Shown here: positions 1 through 5,241 of the stretch, piece after piece | Numbering within the stretch: the first letter of the stretch is position 1 | Layout: every line of letters begins with the position of its first letter | From: an uncultured Actinomycetes bacterium | GTDB taxonomy: Bacteria > Actinomycetota > Actinomycetes > S36-B12 | Direction of reading: 5' to 3' | Assembly: GCA_903848435.1 (NCBI GenBank) | Contig: CAINGG010000543.1 | Span: forward strand, 1-5,241 | DNA: 5,241 nucleotides | The notes under the pieces: generated by a model | The model's input: only the letters and a program-made list of their open reading frames with translations | What the model was told of the DNA's origin: nothing | The model's database searches: none | Made by a program: the position numbers and the translations under genes

Positions 1-537
1 GCCGACTACATGGGCATGCTCGGCACGGTGATGAACTGCCTCGCACTGCAGGACTTCCTCGAGAAGCAGGATGTCGATACCCGGGTCCAGACGGCCATCA
101 CCATGGGCCAGGTGGCCGAGCCCTACGTGCCTCGCCGAGCGATTCGCCACCTCGAGAAGGGACGCGTCGTCATCTTCGGTGCCGGACTTGGTGCGCCGTA
201 CTTCTCCACCGACACCACGGCCGCCCAGCGGGCCCTGGAGACCGGATCCGAGATCGTACTCATGGCCAAGGGCGTCGACGGCGTCTACGACTCCGATCCG
301 CGCACCAATCCGCAGGCAGTGCGCTTCGATCGGCTGACGCACGACGAGGTGCTCGCACGCGACCTCAAGGTGGCAGATGCGACCGCGATCAGCCTCTGCC
401 GCGACAACGACCTGCCCATCGTGGTCTTTGACCTGCTCGTCGAGGGCAACATCGCTCGAGCGGTGCGGGGTGAGAGGATCGGAACGTTGGTCACCAAGCA
501 CGCCGAAGGCCGTGCCCGAAACGGAGAGGCGCCGTGA
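1..537 (+). CDS. pyrH: UMP kinase (uridylate kinase), 5' end cut off by window
   Basis: This enzyme phosphorylates UMP to UDP with ATP in the cytoplasm, the step that feeds UTP and CTP synthesis; bacterial forms are hexamers of the amino acid kinase fold. The frame is open from base 1 and 178 residues are visible. The family is usually about 240 residues, so roughly the first 60-75, including the N-terminal ATP-binding glycines, lie outside the window. Visible family motifs are ADYMGMLGTVMN (residues 1-12), the nucleotide-binding stretch FGAGLGAPYFSTDTTAA (59-75), AKGVDGVYDSDPR (89-101) and the C-terminal block around SLCRDNDLPIVVFDL (131-145) followed by GNIARAV and GERIGTLV. The GAxxGAPYFSTDT form is the one I associate with Actinobacteria. 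The stop codon overlaps the frr start (GTGA, 534-537), so the two are likely translated in coupled fashion. I see no frameshift. Identification is firm. Confidence 0.96.
   Translation, partial: ADYMGMLGTVMNCLALQDFLEKQDVDTRVQTAITMGQVAEPYVPRRAIRHLEKGRVVIFGAGLGAPYFSTDTTAAQRALETGSEIVLMAKGVDGVYDSDPRTNPQAVRFDRLTHDEVLARDLKVADATAISLCRDNDLPIVVFDLLVEGNIARAVRGERIGTLVTKHAEGRARNGEAP
523..529 (+). promoter_or_regulatory. Ribosome binding site for frr
   Basis: GGAGAGG lies inside the last codons of pyrH, with 4 bases between it and the GTG start at 534 (7 bases if only the GGAG core is counted). It supports the GTG as the true frr start; no other good start lies near the beginning of the conserved domain. 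Confidence 0.6.
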
Positions 538-1100
538 GCGAACAGGTCGACGAGGTCCTCTTGGAGGCCGAGGAGAAGATGGACAAGGCCGTCGAGGTGG
601 CTCGCGATGACTTCGCCACCATCCGCACCGGTCGCGCCAACCCGGCGATGTTCGCCAAGATCATGGTCGACTACTACGGCACGCCGACCCCGGTCAACCA
701 GCTTGCCTCCTTCCAGTCGCCTGAGGCCCGCCTCATGGTGATCACGCCCTACGACAAGGGCTCGATGGCAGCGATCGAGAAGGCCATTCGCGACTCCGAC
801 CTCGGGGTGAACCCGACCAGCGACGGTGTCGTGATCCGTGCGGCATTGCCCCAGCTCACCGAGGAACGCCGCAAGGACTTCATCAAGGTCGCCCGCACCA
901 AGGCCGAGGACGCCCGCATCTCGATCCGCAACATTCGTCGTCACGCCAAGGATCAGCTCGACAAGATGGTCAAGGACCACGAGGTCGGTGAAGACGAGGT
1001 CAAGCGCGCGGAGAAGCACCTCGAAGATTCCACGCACAAGGCGGTGGCCCATGTCGAGGACCTGCTCAAGCACAAGGAAGCCGAACTCCTCGAGGTCTAG
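534..1100 (+). CDS. frr: Ribosome recycling factor
   Basis: RRF works with EF-G to split post-termination ribosomes and release mRNA and tRNA. The protein has 188 residues, close to the usual 185. The N-terminal part begins the long helical domain (LLEAEEKMDKAVEVARDDFATI, residues 9-30), followed by the family signature RTGRANP (31-37). The smaller domain follows, with YYGTPTPVNQLASF (47-60) and ITPYDKGSM (70-78). The chain then returns to the helical bundle through LPQLTEERRKDFIKVA (105-120) and IRNIRRHAKDQL (131-142), whose arginines are the conserved ones that contact 23S rRNA. The charged C-terminal helix runs from about 150 to 186. The GTG start overlaps the pyrH stop by 4 bases and has a Shine-Dalgarno sequence at 523-529. 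The cdsA start follows 2 bases after the stop. Nothing is missing or broken. Confidence 0.98.
   Translation: MSEQVDEVLLEAEEKMDKAVEVARDDFATIRTGRANPAMFAKIMVDYYGTPTPVNQLASFQSPEARLMVITPYDKGSMAAIEKAIRDSDLGVNPTSDGVVIRAALPQLTEERRKDFIKVARTKAEDARISIRNIRRHAKDQLDKMVKDHEVGEDEVKRAEKHLEDSTHKAVAHVEDLLKHKEAELLEV
1092..1096 (+). promoter_or_regulatory. Ribosome binding site for cdsA
   Basis: GAGGT overlaps the last frr codons and has 6 bases between it and the ATG at 1103. It supports that start and implies that cdsA translation is coupled to frr. Confidence 0.55.
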
Positions 1101-1102
1101 CG

Positions 1103-1978
1103 ATGACCTCCCCCTCGGGCGGTGACGCCCCCGCCGATCCGGGCAGCGCGCCTGCCCCGAAGAAGGCCTCTCGTGCCGGACGCAATCTGCCGGCCGCCAT
1201 CGCCACGGGCGTCGTCCTTGCCGCTCTTGTCGTCCTCAGCCTGATCTGGGTGAAGTGGCTGTTCGGCATCCTTGCCGGCGCAGCCTTGCTCATCGCCGTC
1301 CATGAGCTCACGGCCGCGTTCGCCCAGCGCGACATCCGGGTTGCGCGTGCCCCGGTCTACGCGACGACGGTGGCGATCATGTTCTGCGCCTACGTGTGGG
1401 GCGTCGAGGCGATGCTGGCCTGCCTCGGCGCGGGAGTGGTCGCCGTGCTGCTGTGGCGCATTCGTCGCGGCACGGACGGCTACGTGCGCGATGTGACGGC
1501 CAGCATCTTCCTGCTCGGATACATCTCCCTCATGGCGGGCTTCGCCATGCTCATGCTCGCCGCTGACGACGGCCCGTGGCGCATCATCGTGTTCATCCTG
1601 CTCACCATCGGTAATGACATTGGCGGCTACGCGACCGGTGTCCTCTTCGGCAAGCACCCGATCGCCCCGCAGATCAGCCCCAAGAAGTCATGGGAGGGGT
1701 TTGCCGGATCCCTGATCGTGCAGTGCGCGATCGGTGTCTCGGCGTTCATCTGGATCTTCCAGGCTCCCTGGTGGGAGGGCCTCATCATGGGAGCGGTGCT
1801 CACGGTGACGGCGACGGCTGGCGACTTCGCGGAGAGCGCCATCAAGCGTGACCTCGGCGTCAAGGACATGGGCACTTTCCTGCCCGGGCACGGCGGCATC
1901 ATGGATCGCCTCGACTCGCTCGTCATCAATGCCTTCGCCGCCTGGGCGCTCTTCGCCCTCTTCCTCGGCGCGACCTGA
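1103..1978 (+). CDS. cdsA: Phosphatidate cytidylyltransferase (CDP-diacylglycerol synthase)
   Basis: CdsA is an integral membrane enzyme that joins phosphatidic acid and CTP to give CDP-diacylglycerol and pyrophosphate, the branch-point precursor for phosphatidylglycerol, cardiolipin, phosphatidylinositol and phosphatidylethanolamine. The protein has 291 residues. Residues 1-28 form a Pro/Ala/Gly-rich, probably cytoplasmic tail of the kind common in actinobacterial CdsA. Hydrophobic segments then fall at about 30-48, 52-72, 84-101, 103-118, 133-153, 160-182, 203-220, 224-240 and 273-289; the exact helix count is uncertain. The diagnostic signature is complete at residues 245-271: S-A-I-K-R, then K254-D255, then LPGHGGIMDRLD. 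The earlier conserved stretches NDIGGYATGVLFGKHPIAP (171-189) and SPKKSWEGF (192-200) are also present. The gene starts 2 bases after frr and ends 3 bases before rlmN. The family is certain; the choice of the first ATG is supported by the site at 1092-1096. Confidence 0.97.
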   Translation: MTSPSGGDAPADPGSAPAPKKASRAGRNLPAAIATGVVLAALVVLSLIWVKWLFGILAGAALLIAVHELTAAFAQRDIRVARAPVYATTVAIMFCAYVWGVEAMLACLGAGVVAVLLWRIRRGTDGYVRDVTASIFLLGYISLMAGFAMLMLAADDGPWRIIVFILLTIGNDIGGYATGVLFGKHPIAPQISPKKSWEGFAGSLIVQCAIGVSAFIWIFQAPWWEGLIMGAVLTVTATAGDFAESAIKRDLGVKDMGTFLPGHGGIMDRLDSLVINAFAAWALFALFLGAT

Positions 1979-1981
1979 CCC

Positions 1982-3094
1982 ATGGCCGATCGCGCGCCCG
2001 CCCCCGGCGAACTCGTCTTCGAAGCGCCTGCGCGCGGCAAGCCGCCGGTGCACTTCGCGGACTTCGACGCGGCGGAGCGCCGAGCCGCTGTCGTCGCGCT
2101 GGGGCTGCCGGAGTTCCGAGCGGACCAGATCTCACGCCACTGGTTCGGGCGGCTGGAGGACGACCCGGCGACGTGGACCGACCTGTCGCCGGCCGACCGC
2201 GATGCGATCGCTGGACTCTTCCCGCCCCTCCTGACGCCGGTGCGCACTCTCAGTTGCGACGACGGTGCCACGGTCAAGACCCTCTGGCGTCTGCACGACG
2301 GCTCGCGCGTCGAGAGCGTGCTCATGGGCTATCGCGACCGGATCACCATGTGCGTGTCGTCGCAGGCGGGTTGCGGCATGAACTGCCCCTTCTGCGCGAC
2401 CGGCCAGGCCGGTCTCACGCGCAACCTGTCGACCGCCGAGATCGTCGAGCAGGTCCTTGCCGGATCACGGCTCGTGCGCAGTGGCGCTTTTCCGGGCGAT
2501 AGAGAGCGCGTGAGCAACGTGGTGTTCATGGGCATGGGGGAGCCACTCGCCAACTACCGCGCGCTGATGGGCGCCATCCATCGGCTCGTCGACCCTGTGC
2601 CCGCGGGGCTGGGCATGTCGGCACGCGGAATCACCGTGTCGACGGTCGGGCTCGTGCCGCGCATTCGCGAGCTCGCGGGTGAGGGGCTGCCCTTGCGCCT
2701 GGCTGTCTCGCTGCATGCCCCCGACGACGAGTTGCGCGACACCCTCGTGCCCATCAACACCCGCTACCCGGTGTCGGAGGTGCTCGGTGCTGCGTGGGAC
2801 TACTCCGAGCGCACCGGACGTCGCGTCAGCATCGAGTATGCGCTGATCAAGGACGTCAATGACCAGCGGTGGCGGGCCGAGCTCCTCGCCAAGCGCCTGC
2901 GCGGCCACCTCGTGCACGTCAACCTCATCCCCCTCAACCCCACGCCGGGATCGCAGTGGACGGCCTCCCGCCCCGAGGACGAGCGCGCCTTCGTGCGAGC
3001 GCTCGAGGAGGCCCATGTGCCCGTCACGGTGCGCGACACGCGGGGCCGTGAGATCGACGGTGCCTGCGGTCAGTTGGCTGCCACGGCACCATGA
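1982..3094 (+). CDS. rlmN: Dual-specificity 23S rRNA/tRNA adenine-C2 methyltransferase RlmN
   Basis: RlmN is a radical SAM enzyme that methylates C2 of A2503 in 23S rRNA and of A37 in certain tRNAs through a methyl-cysteine intermediate, affecting the peptidyl transferase centre and decoding accuracy. The protein has 370 residues, a normal length. After a Pro/Ala-rich start comes a small N-terminal domain (about 28-85), typical of the family. The catalytic barrel holds CVSSQAGCGMNCPFC, with the [4Fe-4S] cysteines C131, C135 and C138 in CxxxCxxC order. Both catalytic cysteines are present: C124, seven residues before the cluster, and C362 in the C-terminal ACGQLA. The SAM-contacting GMGEPLAN motif is at 184-191, and LAVSLHAP (240-247) and LIPLNPTPG (315-323) also match. 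Cfr-type resistance enzymes share this chemistry, but the conserved pyrH-frr-cdsA-rlmN context favours housekeeping RlmN. The ATG follows the cdsA stop by 3 bases with no clear Shine-Dalgarno sequence, so translation probably depends on coupling. One rare AGA arginine codon occurs at 2501-2503. Confidence 0.96.
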   Translation: MADRAPAPGELVFEAPARGKPPVHFADFDAAERRAAVVALGLPEFRADQISRHWFGRLEDDPATWTDLSPADRDAIAGLFPPLLTPVRTLSCDDGATVKTLWRLHDGSRVESVLMGYRDRITMCVSSQAGCGMNCPFCATGQAGLTRNLSTAEIVEQVLAGSRLVRSGAFPGDRERVSNVVFMGMGEPLANYRALMGAIHRLVDPVPAGLGMSARGITVSTVGLVPRIRELAGEGLPLRLAVSLHAPDDELRDTLVPINTRYPVSEVLGAAWDYSERTGRRVSIEYALIKDVNDQRWRAELLAKRLRGHLVHVNLIPLNPTPGSQWTASRPEDERAFVRALEEAHVPVTVRDTRGREIDGACGQLAATAP

Positions 3095-3098
3095 GCGG

Positions 3099-3689
3099 GT
3101 GAGCGATGCAGCCGACGGAAAGCGCTTGGAGAATGGTGCGGCGAAGCGGCCTCGGACTGTCACCATGGGCGAGGCCGCTGCCCTGGCCGTCGTCCGTGCC
3201 GTCCTCATCGCCACGACAGCCGTGCTCGTCTCCGTTGCCATCCACGTTGAGGCCGTTCCGGGAGTGTTTCGGCTGCCGTTCCTCTTCGTCTACATCCTGC
3301 TCTGGGTCATCCTCTACGTGTTCTACTTTCGCCATCAGATGAGGATGATCGCGCGGGCTGACTTCCCGACCGTTCGCGCGTGGGAGACCCTCGTGGTGGG
3401 CGCCATCATGTTCATCACCGTCTTTGCCAATGCGTACTACCAGATAGGGCAGCTCAACAGTCAGTCCTTCTCGCAGGAGCTCGACCTGTTCACTGCCTAC
3501 TACTTCACCGTGACAGTGCTCGGCACCGTCGGCTTTGGCGATATCACTCCCGTGACGATCCTGGCGCGGTCAGTGTCGATGGTTCAGATGATCGTCGATC
3601 TCGGCATCATCGCCTTCACGGTGCGACTGATCACCCAGCGAGTGAAGCAAAGCAAGGAGCCCGGGGCTGCAAGCCTCGACCTGCCCTGA
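3099..3689 (+). CDS. Single-pore potassium channel-like membrane protein (ion channel pore domain)
   Basis: This is probably a plasma-membrane K+ channel subunit. From the GTG start it has 196 residues. The diagnostic element is the P-loop FTAYYFTVTVLGTVGFGDITP, with the selectivity filter TVGFGD at residues 143-148 (bases 3525-3542). Phe replaces the commoner Tyr, a substitution known in other K+ channels. Four membrane segments are predicted by eye: about 26-48, 58-77, 97-117 (outer pore helix) and 153-178 (inner pore helix). The N-terminal pair is not arginine-rich like a voltage sensor. The tail after 178 is only about 18 residues, so there is no RCK/TrkA-N regulatory domain; a tetramer is needed for a pore, and gating cannot be read from the sequence. 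The start is uncertain: GTG 3099 fits the 4-base gap after rlmN, while TTG 3126 (GGAAAG upstream at 3117-3122) or ATG 3165 (174 residues) would shorten only a polar N-terminus. Codon use is slightly looser than its neighbours, for example ATA at 3444-3446. It is likely co-transcribed with rlmN. Ion preference is inferred. Confidence 0.85.
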   Translation: MSDAADGKRLENGAAKRPRTVTMGEAAALAVVRAVLIATTAVLVSVAIHVEAVPGVFRLPFLFVYILLWVILYVFYFRHQMRMIARADFPTVRAWETLVVGAIMFITVFANAYYQIGQLNSQSFSQELDLFTAYYFTVTVLGTVGFGDITPVTILARSVSMVQMIVDLGIIAFTVRLITQRVKQSKEPGAASLDLP

Positions 3690-3694
3690 CCCGG

Positions 3695-3700
3695 TACCTT
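3695..3700 (+). promoter_or_regulatory. Candidate -10 box of a leaderless promoter for the prpE-like gene
   Basis: TACCTT fits the actinobacterial TANNNT -10 consensus. Exactly 6 bases separate it from the GTG at 3707, so the hexamer would sit at -12 to -7 if transcription began at the first base of the start codon. No Shine-Dalgarno sequence lies before that GTG, as expected for a leaderless message. No good -35 box is visible at 16-18 bases upstream, which is common in this group. It rests on one short motif, so it remains a hypothesis. Confidence 0.45.
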
Positions 3701-3706
3701 CGCCCC

Positions 3707-5241
3707 GTGGGACGGGCGTATGAGGAAGCGCGGCGGCGCAGCCTGGCCGAGCCCGATGACTTCTGGGGCGAGGCGGCCAGCCTGATCGACTGGGTCACTC
3801 CGCCCACACAGGTACTCGACGACTCGGCCGCGCCCCTCTACCGCTGGTTCTCCGATGGCGAGATCAATACCTGTGCCAACGCCCTCGATCGCCATGTCGC
3901 CGCCGGCCGGGGAGAGCACCTCGCGCTGATCCACGACAGTGCGGTGACCGGTCAGGTCACGACGTTCACCTATGCCGAACTGCTCGAGCACGTCTCGCGC
4001 TTCGCTGGTGCGCTACGCGCCCTCGGGGTGCAGAAGGGCGATCGCGTCGTCATCTACATGCCCCTGGTGCCCGAGGCGGCCATCGCGATGCTGGCGTGCG
4101 CGCGGCTGGGCGCCGTGCACTCGGTGGTGTTCGGAGGCTTCGCCGCGGCCGAGCTCGCCGCTCGCATCGACGATGCGACCCCTCGCGTGATCGTCTCGGC
4201 ATCCTGCGGCGTCGAGGGCACCCGGGTTGTGGAATACAAGCCCCTGCTCGATGAGGCGCTGAGCCTCGCGGCGCATCAGCCGGCCGCTTGCGTGATTCTG
4301 CAACGCCCCCAGGCAGCCGCGCACATGGGGGAGCGCGATGTCGAGTGGCGCGACGTGATGTCGACGGCCACGCCCGCCGAGGCCGTAACGGTTCGGGCCA
4401 CCGATCCGCTCTACATCCTGTACACCTCCGGTACCACCGGGAAGCCCAAGGGCATCGTGCGCGACAACGGCGGGCACGCCGTGGCCCTGGCCTGGTCCCT
4501 GCCCAACGTCTATGGCATCACGGCCGACGACGTGTGGTGGTCCGCCTCCGACGTCGGGTGGGTCGTCGGCCACTCCTACATCGTCTATGCGCCGCTTATC
4601 ACCGGGTGCACGACGGTGATGTACGAGGGCAAGCCCATCGGCACGCCCGATGCGGGAGCGTTCTGGCGGGTGGTCGAGCAGCACCGCGTCAACGGGCTGT
4701 TCACGGCGCCAACGGCGATCCGTGCCATCAAGAAGGAAGACCCGGATGGCTCTTTCATCGCTCAGCGTGACCTGGCGTCCCTGCGCGCCCTCTTCCAGGC
4801 CGGTGAGCGCCTAGATCCCGACACGTTCGCGTGGGCGTCCGAGCAGCTCGGCATTCCGGTGGTCGACAACTGGTGGCAGACCGAGACGGGCTGGCCGATG
4901 GCGAGCAACCTGCGCGGCCTGGACCCGATGCCGCTCAAGCCAGGATCGCCGTCCGTGCGCGTACCCGGTTTCGACGTACGCGTGGTCGACGAGCACGGCG
5001 ATGAGGTCCCGGCAGGCACCGAGGGCAACATCGTCGTTCGTCTTCCCCTGCCGCCGGGATCGCTCCCGACGCTCTGGGGCGATGATGACCGCTACATCGA
5101 GGCCTACCTGAGCGCCTTTCCTGGCTACTACTCCACCGGCGACGGGGGCTACCTCGACGACGACGGCTACCTCTACGTCATGGGGCGCACCGACGATGTC
5201 ATCAATGTCGCCGGGCATCGCCTCTCGACCGGCTCGATGGA
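3707..5241 (+). CDS. prpE: Acyl-CoA synthetase of the propionyl-CoA synthetase (PrpE/ACSS3-like) type, 3' end cut off
   Basis: This is an AMP-forming ligase that activates a short-chain acid, probably propionate, with ATP and CoA through an acyl-adenylate. 511 residues are visible; the family is about 630 long, so most of the C-terminal domain with the catalytic, acylation-regulated lysine lies beyond the edge. The N-terminal region has RSLAEPDDFWGEAA (11-24) and RWFSDGEINTCANALDRHV (46-64), as in the Acs/PrpE branch. The ATP-binding P-loop is YTSGTTGKPKG (239-249). SDVGWVVGHSYIVYAPL (281-297) follows, then WWQTETGWP (389-397), TGD (477-479) and the hinge GRTDDVINVAGHRLSTGSM (493-511). The TGWP after WWQTE and the LSTGSM ending favour PrpE/ACSS3 over AcsA, which usually has TGG there. 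Acetate or other short acids cannot be excluded as substrates. GTG 3707 is the only suitable start near the conserved N-terminus; it is 17 bases after the channel gene, has no Shine-Dalgarno sequence and may be leaderless. No frameshift is seen. Confidence 0.93.
   Translation, partial: MGRAYEEARRRSLAEPDDFWGEAASLIDWVTPPTQVLDDSAAPLYRWFSDGEINTCANALDRHVAAGRGEHLALIHDSAVTGQVTTFTYAELLEHVSRFAGALRALGVQKGDRVVIYMPLVPEAAIAMLACARLGAVHSVVFGGFAAAELAARIDDATPRVIVSASCGVEGTRVVEYKPLLDEALSLAAHQPAACVILQRPQAAAHMGERDVEWRDVMSTATPAEAVTVRATDPLYILYTSGTTGKPKGIVRDNGGHAVALAWSLPNVYGITADDVWWSASDVGWVVGHSYIVYAPLITGCTTVMYEGKPIGTPDAGAFWRVVEQHRVNGLFTAPTAIRAIKKEDPDGSFIAQRDLASLRALFQAGERLDPDTFAWASEQLGIPVVDNWWQTETGWPMASNLRGLDPMPLKPGSPSVRVPGFDVRVVDEHGDEVPAGTEGNIVVRLPLPPGSLPTLWGDDDRYIEAYLSAFPGYYSTGDGGYLDDDGYLYVMGRTDDVINVAGHRLSTGSM

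Noticed and set aside
285..1073. 262-codon open frame on the - strand across pyrH and frr
   Set aside because: It lies wholly opposite two certain genes. Its translation is low-complexity (rich in His, Asp, Val, Leu and Arg), as expected for the antisense of GC-rich coding DNA, with no recognisable domain.
1097..1657. 186-codon open frame on the - strand opposite cdsA
   Set aside because: His/Glu/Asp/Arg-rich antisense shadow of a membrane protein gene, with no motif.
2350..2420. Possibility that the radical SAM methyltransferase is a Cfr-type antibiotic resistance gene
   Set aside because: It sits in the conserved pyrH-frr-cdsA order with matching base composition and no mobile element nearby, which fits housekeeping RlmN.
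2465..3241. 258-codon open frame on the - strand opposite the rlmN 3' half
   Set aside because: It is antisense to the conserved radical SAM region, has no domain and only reflects GC-biased codon use.
3657..3668. GC-rich palindrome near the end of the channel gene, considered as a terminator
   Set aside because: The arms are about 5 bases with almost no loop, it lies within the coding region and no T-tract follows, so it does not look like an intrinsic terminator.
4013..4684. 223-codon open frame on the - strand opposite the prpE-like gene
   Set aside because: It faces the conserved ATP-binding region, and its Gly/His/Arg-rich translation resembles no family I know.
4288..4770. 160-codon open frame on the + strand inside the prpE-like gene
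   Set aside because: It is in another frame of a clear adenylate-forming enzyme, very arginine-rich and without motifs.

Overview
The window is GC-rich, with strong G/C preference at third codon positions. It carries six genes, all on the + strand and packed almost without gaps. The order pyrH-frr-cdsA-rlmN, the actinobacterial-style UMP kinase and ribosome recycling factor sequences, the GTG starts and a possible leaderless promoter all point to an Actinomycetota chromosome. I cannot assign a genus from the sequence. There is no sign of a phage, plasmid, insertion sequence, CRISPR array, tRNA or rRNA. No non-coding stretch is longer than about 17 bases.

Layout. Positions 1-537 hold the C-terminal three quarters of UMP kinase (pyrH). 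Ribosome recycling factor (frr, 534-1100) overlaps it by 4 bases. Phosphatidate cytidylyltransferase (cdsA, 1103-1978) follows after 2 bases, and the radical SAM rRNA/tRNA methyltransferase RlmN (1982-3094) after 3 more. A small membrane protein with a potassium-channel selectivity filter (3099-3689) begins 4 bases later. After a 17-base gap comes an acyl-CoA synthetase of the propionyl-CoA synthetase type (prpE-like, 3707 to beyond the right edge).

How they fit together. The first four genes form the conserved bacterial cluster for growth functions: pyrimidine nucleotide supply, ribosome recycling, phospholipid precursor (CDP-diacylglycerol) supply, and modification of 23S rRNA and tRNA. Their overlaps and tiny gaps imply one transcript with translational coupling. 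The channel gene lies so close to rlmN that it is probably co-transcribed with it, although its function is unrelated. The acyl-CoA synthetase is a metabolic gene. It lacks a Shine-Dalgarno sequence but has a TANNNT box exactly where a leaderless actinobacterial promoter would put it, so it may start a new transcription unit.

I found no convincing undescribed system. The points most worth checking are the single-pore channel appended to the translation/lipid cluster and the leaderless promoter candidate in front of the prpE-like gene.
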